Source: Prosapia bicincta (Eukaryota > Arthropoda > Insecta > Hemiptera > Cercopidae). From it: a stretch of 64,000 nucleotides of DNA. Positions 34,909 through 45,322 of the stretch are shown here, piece by piece; within the stretch, counting starts at the first letter, position 1; every line of letters begins with the position of its first letter. A program made the translations under genes and the position numbers. The stretch lies in contig JBAIZL010000003.1 in NCBI GenBank assembly GCA_036971475.1, forward strand, positions 56,298,842 through 56,362,841, written 5' to 3'. The notes below the pieces were generated by a model. That model did no database searches. It saw only the letters and a program-made list of their open reading frames with translations, and was not told the DNA's origin.

Positions 34909-35480
34909 CTACACCTGGTTCCAGAACCCAGCAAATCTAATGGGTTCATTCACATGGTGAGGATACATCGCATCTCTACCGCTTCTATCCTCGCATTGGA
35001 GGATCTCTTTACATCTCTGCAGTAACACTGAGGTATGTCTGATCATTAACCTGCCCAATCTGCTTTGCTTTCGTGTCTTGTATCCAGCTACTAATACCTC
35101 CAAACAACCCTATCCCGGTCTATTGGATGCAGGTAGAATGCAAAGAGACATCGCATCTCCGCCGCTTCTATCCTCGTATTGGAGGATCTCCTCACTTCTC
35201 TGCAGTAACACTTAGGTCTGTCTGATCCTTAACATGCAAAATCTGCTTTGCTTTTGTGTCTTGTAGCTACAAATACTTTCAAACACACCCACCCCCCGTC
35301 TATTGGATGCAGTCAGAAGGCGAAGAGACATCGAATCTCCGCCGGTTCTATCCTCAGATTGGAGGATCTCTACAAATCTCTGCAAGAAAATTTAGGTTTG
35401 GCTACAGCATTAACTTTTCACGTATCTCTTACACCTCATCTATCTCCTTTATAATTCTTGTGTGTGGATGCTTTTAATTC
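34909..35480 (+). repeat. ~180-bp tandem repeat, about 2.7 copies
   Basis: GAGACATCGCATCTC-like landmarks lie near 34965, 35149 and 35328, giving spacings of 184 and 179 bp. Units share GGAGGATCTC, CTCTGCAGTAACACT and TCTGCTTTGCTTT. They are divergent, so the duplication is old. Confidence 0.85.
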
Positions 35481-35972
35481 TTTGTTTATGAGAAGGCACG
35501 AGAAGGAAAAGGGAAGGCGCCAATAAATACATGTCAATGCTCATGGATGTACATATTTATTCTATCCTTTACAATAGCGCATGGAATCGGAATTTTATCT
35601 TCAGCTGTGCCAGGAGCTAGACTCGGCGTCTTATTCTAGATACCCAAACCTAGTTATATTGTGTGTGTAATAGTCTTATTGTTTTTATTACGTATATTAT
35701 TTTATAATTACAATTTGTTGTGTACAAATAGTATAAATGTGTATGTGTATCAGTTTATGTTTTAAATATAATACCCTAATCAAACACACACACACACACA
35801 CACGTTCACAGACACACATACACACACACACACACAAATACACACACTCACACATACACATACAATTTTATATTGTTGAAGCCTTCAGTAAACCAACAAC
35901 ACTAAGCTAATATCCATTTTTGTTACAGGTGACCCCTGAAGACATCTGACCGCATATAATAAACCTGTACCC
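35481..35972. other. Non-coding stretch with CA microsatellite
   Basis: Contains an interrupted (CA)n run at about 35781-35871. No gene seen. Confidence 0.7.
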
Positions 35973-36213
35973 CAGTGGTTCCCAAACGTTTAACCCGTGG
36001 CTCCCTCGAGGTAAAATGTATTTATTGGGATGCTTCTACAGAAAATTCGCTTTACTTTGTTTCTAATAACGTATTACGTAATTCTTTTAGTGCTGGTCTT
36101 CATACAGTAGAAGCACATAGCCTATAACGGTGTATTCTTTAAAATTTTTTAAAGAACAATACAAATTTAGAATGAATGAAAAAAATACAATTTATTTAAA
36201 TACAGAGAATAGC

Positions 36214-36928
36214 TTATTCTAGGGAGGCTGCTTCCGCTTCTCTGCGTCGTTGCCTTCGCCATGCCCGCTGCTTATTCAGCCACCGGCGTTTAGTCCTGAG
36301 CTCTTTTTCCACATCATCTCTCATAAGGTCTTCGTAGAGTTTAATGTTGCCATCTGCGCAATTGTTGTCCTTAACGCAGACTCCAGGAGCTAGAACGAGC
36401 TCAGTAATTTCCTTAAACGATGTCGCAAGCTCGTCGTCCGAGATCAGCTCAGAACAGATGTCGTCAGCTTCCTCGGAGTCCCAAAAGGGATACTTCTCCT
36501 TCAGCTCCTCGACACGGGCCGGCTTGGTCTTTAGCCTACGGCGGCGACGCCAGACCCTCTCCCAACCGGTAGCCACAGCAGAGGGATCCTCCCTGTACTC
36601 GGTGTTGCGGTACTTCCTCTTAAGAGGGGGAGCAGTCTTCTTGGATACCGCAACAGTATCCGGCGGCGACTACAACGACGACGCAGCCTCTTTGCTGTCC
36701 GCAGGTGTTGGCGGCAGCACCTCGGGGGAGACTGGAGGTCTCCCGAGGACCTGGCGATCGCTTCTCGGTGCCGGCGTCTACTTTTGTCTCTTCTGTCGGC
36801 GGGGCCAGGACTCGTGCTTGGTAGACCTGGAGGTCCTCCTCGCAGGCCACTGGAACGGGCAGGAAGTCCTGGCGACACGGCACCAACAGTGGTAGACGCC
36901 CATCTGCATCGGTCTGCTTGCAGCGCAT
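36214..36928 (-). pseudogene. GC-rich intronless coding relic inside the hAT-like element
   Basis: The minus-strand frame starts at ATG 36928 (MRCKQTDADGRLPLLVPCR) and runs to about 36725. The sense then continues in another frame at a C run near 36723-36728, passes a TAG at 36670-36672, and stays open to TAA at 36214-36216. The total span corresponds to about 238 residues. The C-terminal 120 residues are strongly charged: an Arg-rich WERVWRRRRRLK segment, an acidic middle (WDSEEADDICSELISDDE) and a final Arg-rich helix. An AATAAA on the minus strand follows the stop (36190-36195). No family is recognised and it is not a hAT transposase. GC content is far above the surroundings, suggesting a captured host gene or retrocopy. 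Confidence 0.5.
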
Positions 36929-37201
36929 GGTGAATGCAGGGACTCACTCTCGTGTCTTGGTAGAGTCAAAGTGCAGATCCACACAACATTAAGCTGATAA
37001 GAACAGTAAAATTAGCCAATAGACGGATGGTTTAGACCTAACATCAACCATTACAAGAATTCTACAAGGAACGGAAGACCCTTGCTGTATAGTAAGTAGT
37101 TCTCTACTCTTAAACAAATTATTTTATCATTTTACTGCTACAACATTGTGATTCGTTCACGATATTTTTAATTTAATCGTTCAATTCTGAAGCGCCCCTG
37201 A

Positions 37202-37214
37202 TAATGATGTGTAC
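37202..37214. repeat. 13-bp direct repeat left of 5S copy
   Basis: TAATGATGTGTAC, repeated exactly at 37304-37316. The pair brackets the 5S-like sequence with no spare bases and looks like a target-site duplication. Confidence 0.8.
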
Positions 37215-37303
37215 GCCAACGGCCACACCATGTTGGATATACCGGTTCTTGTCCATCACCGAAGTCAAGCAACATTGGGCGTGGTTAGTACTTGGATGGG
37301 TGG
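37215..37303 (+). pseudogene. 5S rRNA pseudogene, 3'-truncated
   Basis: 89 bp beginning GCCAACGGCCACACCA and including CCGGTTCT, ATCACCGAAGTCAAGCAAC and TGGTTAGTACTTGGATGGGT matches the first three quarters of animal 5S rRNA, including the internal promoter (A box and C box region), with a few substitutions. The final ~30 nt are missing. It is not part of a tandem 5S cluster here. Perfect 13-bp direct repeats flank it, so it probably arrived by retroposition or a similar staggered-cut insertion into the hAT-like element. Confidence 0.88.
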
Positions 37304-37316
37304 TAATGATGTGTAC
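37304..37316. repeat. 13-bp direct repeat right of 5S copy
   Basis: Identical to 37202-37214; it abuts the truncated end of the 5S-like sequence. Confidence 0.8.
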
Positions 37317-37358
37317 CCCCTTCTCAGGTAGTCACGGCGCACACTTTGGGAACCACTG

Positions 37359-37761
37359 CTTGGAAACTATTTGTATATTATATTTTTCTTCAAATTGTAT
37401 TCTAGTATTCAAAATGTACTTGAAAATGTGTGAAATGTTATTATAAATGGTATTATTGTTCTTCTTATTATTATTATTACCATGATTGTTACTACTATAC
37501 TGTTTTGTAATCATGTATGAAGATAATGTAAAACGTATTGAAAAAATAAAAAAGATTGATATATTTTCTGACGATTTATTTCATGCTTTCACCCTAATGT
37601 GTCTGATGAAAAATATGTTTAATCGAAATGATATATAAAAAGTTTGTCATAGACCACTTCACGTATTATATGCTCCTGATACATGGAAACGAATTTTAGA
37701 AAGTTTAGATTTTTCTAATCTGACCAAAAGTATGAACCAAATAATTATGGTAAGATCAACA
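37359..37761. other. AT-rich non-coding stretch
   Basis: Holds ATT-rich low-complexity sequence at 37440-37510 but no gene. Confidence 0.6.
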
Positions 37762-37859
37762 ACCTCTTTTCTCATTATAGTATCCTGATACTTCGTGGTG
37801 AGAGCTTTACGAAATTTTATTTTAAGAAAGTATCAGGAGAATATGAGATCATAAGAGGT
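37762..37859. repeat. Tandem hairpin 1 of 3
   Basis: The left arm starts ACCTCTT and ends TCCTGATACTT. The right arm is its imperfect inverse, from AAGTATCAGGA to AAGAGGT. Arms are ~31 nt around a ~35-nt loop. It could fold as an imperfect hairpin in RNA. Confidence 0.75.
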
Positions 37860-37868
37860 ATATCGAAT

Positions 37869-37965
37869 ACCTCTTGTAACATTATAGTCTCCTGATACTT
37901 CATGGTAAAGAATTTTAAAATTTTACTTCCACAATGTAACAGGAGAATATAAGATGTTAAGAGGT
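37869..37965. repeat. Tandem hairpin 2 of 3
   Basis: Same plan as hairpin 1: ACCTCTTG...TCCTGATACTT opposite AATGTAACAGGA...TTAAGAGGT. The arm sequences diverge but compensate in several places; the loop is AT-rich. Confidence 0.75.
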
Positions 37966-37974
37966 ATATTGTCG

Positions 37975-38062
37975 ACCTCTTTTAACATTATAGTCTCCTG
38001 ATACTTTGGTGTGTTGCATAAAGTGTCAAAATGTATCAGGAGCATATAAGATATGAAGAGGT
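37975..38062. repeat. Tandem hairpin 3 of 3
   Basis: ACCTCTTTTAACATTATAG...TCCTGATACTTT opposite AATGTATCAGGA...GAAGAGGT. Loop and arm lengths match the first two copies. The three units repeat every ~106 bp. Confidence 0.75.
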
Positions 38063-38083
38063 AGGCGGTCAACCCACCCAGTA

Positions 38084-38215
38084 GGTGCTGCTATCTGGTT
38101 GTAGAAAAATTAACTATGTAAAAGAGAACCTTGTTTGTGCTGCTATCTGGTTGTACAAAGTGTAACTATTTGTAAGATGACCTTGTATGTGCTGCTATCT
38201 TTACTAGCAAAATCG
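38084..38215 (+). repeat. 53-bp tandem repeat, ~2.5 copies
   Basis: GTGCTGCTATCT recurs at 38084, 38137 and 38189. Units also share GGTTGTA and a TAACTAT core. It directly follows the hairpin cluster. Confidence 0.8.
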
Positions 38216-38725
38216 AACTTGTAATATTTATATTAAGGATATAATTCATACTAACTAAATATTCATCTATTTATTATGTAATAGGAAAATGGACAATAAA
38301 TGAGACAATACTTTGCTGTAATTTTCAAATTTTATTACTATACTCAAAATACATATTTATATATTTACAGGTCATAAAATATTTTAAATAGCATTTAATT
38401 TATACAATAACATACTATAATATAAAATAACAGTCACATATTATATTATTTTGAATTGAAGCTTAATTTCCTTTTGAAATTCAGGCTCACTGTGTTCATT
38501 TTCATAGCATCGTTCTGGAACAAAAAATATAATCAATTACCATGTGTTCAAATTAGTGTAAAGTGTATTTGTTGAGGGTAATTTTTGATTTCATAATTGC
38601 TCCTTTTTTCAAATAAACACACTACAAAACTATACACAAATATTTATATAACAAAATGCGTCTCCTAATCCTATGCAGCCCAACATTAAAATGTAATTAT
38701 TTAGTTAAACCCAGATTACTTCAAC
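38216..38725. other. AT-rich non-coding stretch
   Basis: No gene, RNA or repeat recognised. Confidence 0.5.
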
Positions 38726-41700
38726 TTTGGCCATCCGGGAGTCACAGACCGTCCCAAACGTGCTGCCGCAGGTCCCCTGCTGCGACACACAAGGAGTTGC
38801 AAACAACTGTGAGCCTTTAGGCAATCCTCTTGGTGTTACGGTCGCCAAGTCCTGCAACATATATGCTGCTGAGACACAAGGAGTTGTAAACACTGCTGAG
38901 CCTCTGGCCATCCATCATTGTGTTATGGTTGCCATGTCCAGTAAGGTGCTGCAACAGGTATGCTGCTGAGACACAAGGAGTTGTAAACACTGCTGAGTCT
39001 CTAGCCATCCATCATTGTGTTATGGTTGCCATGTCCAGCAAGGTGCTGCAACAGGTATGCTGCTGAGACACATGGAGTTGCAAACACTGCTGAGCCTTTA
39101 GCCATCCATCTTTGTGTTACGGTCGCCAGGTCCTGCAACATATATGCTGCTGAGATACAAGGAGTTGTAAACACTGCTGAGCCCTTAGCCATCCATCTTT
39201 GTATTATGGTTGCCATGTCCAACAAGGTGCTGCAACAGGTCCGCTGCTGAGACACAAGGAGTTGCAAACACCGCTGAGCCTTTAGCCATATATCTTTGTG
39301 TTACGGTCGCCATGTCCAGCAAAATGCTGTAACGTGAATGCTGCTGAGACACAAGGAGTTGCAAACACTGCTGAGCCCTTAGCCATCCATCTTTGTATTA
39401 TGGTTGCCATGTCCAGCAAGGTGCTGCAACAGGTCCGCTGCTGTGACACACAAGGAGTTGCAAACACTGCTGAGTCTTTAGGCATCCATCTTTGTGTTAC
39501 GGTCGCCATGTCCTGCAAGGTACTGCAACAGGTATGCTGCTGAGACACAGGGAGTTGCAAACACTGCTGAGTCTTTAGCCATCCATCTTTGTATCACGGT
39601 TGCCATGTCCTGCAAGGTGCTGCAACAGGTATGCTGCTGAGACACAGGGAGTTGCAAACACTGCTGAGTCTTTAGCCATCCATCTTTGTATCACGGTTGC
39701 CATGTCCTGCAAGGTGCTGCAACAGGTATGCTGCTGAGACAGAAGAAGTTGCAAACACTGCTGAGCCTTTAGCCATCCATCTTTGTATCACGGTTGCCAT
39801 GTCCTGCAAGGTGCTGCAACAGGTATGCTGCTGAGACAGAAGAAGTTGTAAACACTGCTGAGTCTTTAGGCATCCATCTTTGTGTTACGGTCACCATGTC
39901 CTGCAAGGTGCTGCAACAGGTATGCTGCTGAGACACAGGGAGTTGCAAACACTGCTGAGTCTTTAGCCATCCATCTTTGTATCACGGTTGCCATGTCCTG
40001 CAAGGTGCTGCAACAGGTATGCTGCTGAGACAGAAGAAGTTGCAAACACTGCTGAGTCTTTAGCCATCCATCTTTGTATCACGGTTGCCATGTCCTGCAA
40101 GGTGCTGCAACAGGTATGCTGCTGAGACACAGGGAGTTGCAAACACTGCTGAGTCTTTAGCCATCCATCTTTGTATCACGGTTGCCATGTCCTGCAAGGT
40201 GCTGCAACAGGTATGCTGCTGAGACAGAAGAAGTTGCAAACACTGCTGAGCCTTTAGCCATCCATCTTTGTATCACGGTTGCCATGTCCTGCAAGGTGCT
40301 GCAACAGGTATGCTGCTGAGACAGAAGAAGTTGTAAACACTGCTGAGTCTTTAGGCATCCATCTTTGTGTTACGGTCGCCATGTCCTGCAAGGTGCTGCA
40401 ACAGGTATGCTGCTGAGACACAGGGAGTTGCAAACACTGCTGAGTCTTTAGGCATCCATCTTTGTGTTACGGTCGCCATGTCCTGCAAGGTGCTGCAACA
40501 GGTATGCTGCTGAGACACAGGGAGTTGCAAACACTGCTGAGTCTTTAGGCATCCATCTTTGTGTTACGGTCGCCATGTCCTGCAAGGTGCTGCAACAGGT
40601 ATGCTGCTGTGACACACAAGGAGTTGCAAACACTGCTAAGTCTTTAGGCATCCATCTTTGTGTTACGGTCGCCATGTCCTGCAAGGTGCTGCAACAGGTA
40701 TGCTGCTGTGACACACAAGGAGTTGCAAACACTGCTGAGTCTTTAGCCATCCATCTTTGTATCACGGTTGCCATGTCCTGCAAGGTGCTGCAACAGGTAT
40801 GCTGCTGAGACAGAAGAAGTTGCAAACACTGCTGAGCCTTTAGCCATCCATCTTTGTATCACGGTTGCCATGTCCTGCAAGGTGCTGCAACAGGTATGCT
40901 GCTGAGACAGAAGAAGTTGTAAACACTGCTGAGTCTTTAGGCATCCATCTTTGTGTTACGGTCGCCATGTCCTGCAAGGTGCTGCAACAGGTATGCTGCT
41001 GAGACACAGGGAGTTGCAAACACTGCTGAGTCTTTAGGCATCCATCTTTGTGTTACGGTCGCCATGTCCTGCAAGGTGCTGCAACAGGTATGCTGCTGAG
41101 ACACAGGGAGTTGCAAACACTGCTGAGTCTTTAGGCATCCATCTTTGTGTTACGGTCGCCATGTCCTGCAAGGTGCTGCAACAGGTATGCTGCTGAGACA
41201 CAGGGAGTTGCAAACACTGCTGAGTCTTTAGGCATCCATCTTTGTGTTACGGTCGCCATGTCCTGCAAGGTGCTGCAACAGGTATGCTGCTGTGACACAC
41301 AAGGAGTTGCAAACACTGCTGAGTCTTTAGGCATCCATCTTTGTGTTACGGTCGCCATGTCCTGCAAGGTGCTGCAAGAGGTATGCTGCTGAGACACAGG
41401 GAGTTGCAAACACTGCTGAGCCTTTAGGCATCCATCTTTGTGTTACGGTCGCCATGTTCTGCAAGGTGCTGCAAGAGGTATGCTGCTGAGACACAGGGAG
41501 TTGCAAACACTGCTGAGCCTTTAGCCATATATCTTTGTGTTACGGTCGCCATGTTCTGCAAGGTGCTGCAAGAGGTATGCTGCTGAGAGACAGGGAGTTG
41601 CAAACACTGCTGAGCCTTTAGCCATATATATTTGTGTTACGGTCGCCATGTTCTGCAAGGTGCTGCAAGAGGTATGCTGCTGAGACACAGGGAGTTGCAA

Positions 41701-42300
41701 ACACTGCTGAGCCTTTAGCCATATATATTTGTGTTACGGTCGCCATGTTCTGCAAGGTGCTGCAAGAGGTATGCTGCTGAGACACAGGGAGTTGCAAACA
41801 CTGCTGAGTCTTTAGCCATCCATCTTTGTATCACGGTTGCCATGTCCTGCAAGGTGCTGCAAGAGGTATGCTGCTGAGACACAGGGAGTTGCAAACACTG
41901 CTGAGTCTTTAGCCATCCATCTTTGTGTTACGGTTGCTAAGTCCTGCAAGGTGCTGCAACAGGTATGCTGCTGAGACAGAAGAAGTTGCAAACACTGCTG
42001 AGCCTTTAGGCATCCATCTTCGTGTTACGGTCGCCATGTCCTGCAAGGTGCTGCAAGAGGTATGCTGCTGAGACACAGGGAGTTGCAAACACTGCTGAGT
42101 CTTTAGCCATCCATCTTTGTATCACGGTTGCCATGTCCTGCAAGGTGCTGCAACAGGTATGCTGCTGAGACAGAAGAAGTTGCAAACACTGCTGAGCCTT
42201 TAGCCATCCATCTTTGTATCACGGTTGCCATGTCCTGCAAGGTGCTGCAACAGGTATGCTGCTGAGACACAGGGAGTTGCAAACACTGCTGAGCCTTTAT
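38726..42300 (+). repeat. 97-bp tandem array (~37 copies)
   Basis: The landmark TATGCTGCTGAGACA repeats every 97 bp (for example 39533, 39630, 39727). Units share GTTGCAAACACTGCTGAG, CATCCATCTTTGT and GCCATGTCCTGCAAGG. The left edge (38726-38870) is most divergent and the central copies most alike. Variants such as AGACAGAAGAAG versus AGACACAGGGAG recur in patterns. It is more GC-rich than the flanks. Short frames on both strands are by-products with no ATG-led domain. Confidence 0.95.
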
Positions 42301-42304
42301 GGCC

Positions 42305-42336
42305 TGATGGGCCTATTATAATTATAGGACCCATCA
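42305..42336. repeat. Near-perfect 32-bp palindrome at the array edge
   Basis: TGATGGGCCTAT and ATAGGACCCATCA face each other around an AT-rich centre, directly after the last 97-bp unit. It may mark a small inverted-repeat element or a rearrangement point. Confidence 0.55.
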
Positions 42337-43036
42337 AAATACAAGCCTATATAATTATTTCCTTATTTTTCCTTTTTAGAGTATGGTCTTGCAATGACAT
42401 TAAACAAAATAATTAAGGGAAGATGTACGCCTACGACATTTATAAGAAAAAAAAATACTTTTGGTATTTCCCTATATATTTTTCTGATTACAATGCTATA
42501 TAATGCACATACATTATATTTGCATATAACACACACAAAATATATATTCAATATTAGCAAATATTTACATTACACCTAAGAATTGGTCGATACAAGAGCG
42601 TACACGTACAGCTCTCATTATATACATATTACTGAATAATTCTGTTGGTAAATATTACTTTCATATGTTTGTTAACCTGCAAATAGTTATTATTTAGCAA
42701 ATGATAAGGAAGATAAGGTAGACCTTTTCTACTGTTTTTAGGTGTGTGTTTTTACGATTAGAGGTTTCTACTAAGTGGGAACTGTGAAGGAATATTCTAA
42801 ATGTGTTTGAGTTTCTTAAGTATTGTGTTTTCTCCAACAGACAGTCTTCAAAACTACTACGGTTAAGCCATTAAAAAGAATAAAGGTTATTTACAGAAAA
42901 AGTTATTGACAGAAATTATTTCTGGGATACATATTTCATATAACGTCGACAGACGAGAAACCCAAACTAATCTTTGCAATGAGTCTTGGTGTGGATGTAA
43001 AAAACCTCCAAAATATACTAAGTACAAACATAAAAA
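42337..43036. other. AT-rich non-coding stretch
   Basis: No gene or repeat recognised between the 97-bp and 154-bp arrays. Confidence 0.5.
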
Positions 43037-45322
43037 TCAGGAATTACCAAAGCCTTACTTGCTCAGAGAATGTTTACGCAGATGCACTCAAACCGTTACT
43101 AAGAGCTTTTACTCTGTTATACTTTGCTTGCTTCCAAACCTTACAATGTAGAGCCCTAAATTCTGTAATAGTTGTAATTAAGCCTCTTTACCAGGAATTA
43201 CCAAAGCCTAACTTGTTCAGAGAATGATTACACTGATACACTCAAACCGTCACTGAGAGCTTTTACTCTGTCTTACTTTGTTGGCCTCCAAACCTTACAA
43301 TGTAGAGCCCTAGATGCTGTAACAGTTGCAATTAAGCCTCTTTACCAGGAATTACCAAAGCCTAACTTGTTCAGAGAATGTTTACGCAGATGCACTCAAA
43401 CCGTCACTAAGAGCTTTTACTCTGTCATACTTTGCTTGCTTCCAAACCTTACAATGTAGAGCCCTGGATGCTGTAACAGTTGCAATTAAGCCTCTTTACC
43501 AGGAATTACCAAAGCCTAACTTGTTCAGAGAATGATTACACTGATACACTCAAACCGTCACTGAGAGCTTTTACTCTGTCTTACTTTGTTGGCCTCCAAA
43601 CCTTACAATGTAGAGCCCTAGATGCTGTAACAGTTGCAATTAAGCCTCTTTACCAGGAATTACCAAAGCCTAACTTGTTCAGAGAATGTTTACGCAGATG
43701 CACTCAAACCGTCACTAAGAGCTTTTACTCTGTCATACTTTGCTTGCTTCCAAACCTTACAATGTGGAGCCCTAGATGCTGTAATACTTGTAATTAAGCC
43801 TCTTTAGCAGGTATTACCAAAGCCTAACTTGTTCAGAGAATGATTACACTGATACACTCAAACCGCCACTGACAGCTTTTACTCTGTCTTACTTTGTTGG
43901 CTTCCAAACCTCACAATGTGGAGCCCTAGATGCTGTAATAGTTGTAATTAAGCCTCTTTACCAGGAATTACCAAAGCCTAACTTGCTCAGAGAATGATTA
44001 CACTGACACACTCAAACCGTCACTGACAGCTTTTACTCTGTCTTACTTTGTTGGCTTCCAAACCTCACAATGTGGAGCCCTAGATGCTGTAATAGTTGTA
44101 ATTAAGCCTCTTTACCAGGAATTACCAAAGCCTAACTTGCTCAGAGAATGATTACACTGATACACTCAAACCGTCACTGAGAGCTTTTACTCTGTCAGAC
44201 TTTGTTGGCTTCCAAACCTGACAATGTAGAGTCCTAGATGCTGTAATAGTTGCAATTAGGCCTCTTTATCACGAAATACCAAAGCCTAACTTGCTCAGAG
44301 AATGATTACACTGATACACTCAAACCGTCACTGACAGATTTACTCTGTCCTACTTTATTGGCTTCCAAACCTCACAATGTGGAGCCCTAGATGCTGTAAC
44401 AGTTGCAATTAAGCGTCTTTACCAGGAATTACCAAAGCCTAACTTGCTCAGAGAATGTTAAAGCGGATACACTCGAACCGTCACTAAGAGCTTTTACTCT
44501 GTCATACTTTATTGCCTTCCATACCTCACAATGTGGAGCCCTAGATGCTGTAATAGTTGTAATTAAGCCTCTTTACCAGGAATTACCAAAGCCTTACTTC
44601 CTCAGAGAATGTTAAAGCGGATACACTCGAACCGTCACTAAGAGCTTTTACTCTGTCATACTTTATTGCCTTCCATACCTCACAATGTGGAGCCCTAGAT
44701 GCTGTAATAGTTGTAATTAAGCCTCTTTACCAGGAATTACCAAAGTCTAACTTGTTCAGAGAATGTTTACACTGATACACTCAAACCGTCACTGAGAGCT
44801 TTTACTCTGTCAGACTTTGTTGGCTTCCAAACCTTACAAAGTGGAGCCTTAGATGCTGTAATAGTTGTAATTAAGCCTCTTTACCAGGAATTACCAAAGC
44901 CTTACTTCCTCAGAGAATGTTAAAGCGGATTCACTCGAACCGTCACTGAGAGCTTTTACTCTGTCAGACTTTGTTGGCTTCCAAACCTTACAAAGTGGAG
45001 CCTTAGATGCTGTAATAGTTGTAATTAAGCCTCTTTACCAGGAATTACCAAAGCCTTACTTCCTCAGAGAATGTTAAAGCGGATACACTCGAACCGTCAC
45101 TAAGAGCTTTTACTCTGTCATACTTTATTGCCTTCCATACCTCACAATGTGGAGCCCTAGATGCTGTAATAGTTGTAATTAAGCCTCTTTACCAGGAATT
45201 ACCAAAGTCTAACTTTTTCAGAGAATGTTTACACTGATACACTCAAACCGTCACTGAGAGCTTTTACTCTGTCAGACTTTGTTGGCTTCCAAACCTTACA
45301 AAGTGGAGCCTTAGATGCTGTT
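43037..45322 (+). repeat. 154-bp tandem array (~15 copies) with monomer types
   Basis: CAGGAATTACCAAAGCC recurs every ~154 bp. At least three monomer types are seen by the bases after TCAGAGAATG: TTTACGCAGATG, ATTACACTGATA and TTAAAGCGGATA. The first six copies alternate types 1 and 2 (a 308-bp dimer), the next are all type 2, and the last mix type 3 with a TTTACACTG form. The array ends at GCTGTTAATACC near 45322. Confidence 0.93.

Larger units (their letters stand above)
35973..37358. mobile_element. hAT-like DNA transposon with inverted ends, non-autonomous
   Basis: The left end CAGTGGTTCCCAAA at 35973 and the right end TTTGGGAACCACTG ending at 37358 are perfect inverses over 14 bp. Similarity continues inward (CGTGGCTCCCTCGAG versus CGTGACTACCTGAG on the inverse). 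CAGTGGTTC-type ends are characteristic of hAT elements. The 1,386-bp body has no transposase. It holds a GC-rich minus-strand coding relic and a 5S rRNA insertion. The expected 8-bp target duplication is not seen (left flank CTGTACCC, right flank CTTGGAAA), so boundaries or integrity remain uncertain. Confidence 0.65.

Noticed and set aside
36344..36895. 183-codon plus-strand frame and 138-codon minus frame over the GC-rich relic
   Set aside because: High GC leaves several frames open; the minus-strand reading with ATG 36928 and TAA 36214 is the only one with charged-domain structure plus an AATAAA after its stop.
37215..37303. Functional 5S rRNA gene
   Set aside because: The last ~30 nt of 5S are missing, no T-run terminator follows and exact direct repeats flank it.
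35965..37366. 8-bp target duplication for the hAT-like element
   Set aside because: The flanks CTGTACCC and CTTGGAAA do not match, so no duplication is claimed.
38705..41409. Cys-rich frames on both strands
   Set aside because: Products of the 97-bp array (TGCTGCTGAGACAC rich); both strands are open at the same place, the frames start and stop with unit variants, and no domain is visible.
43326..43797. Plus-strand frames of 69-105 codons
   Set aside because: Products of the 154-bp tandem array.
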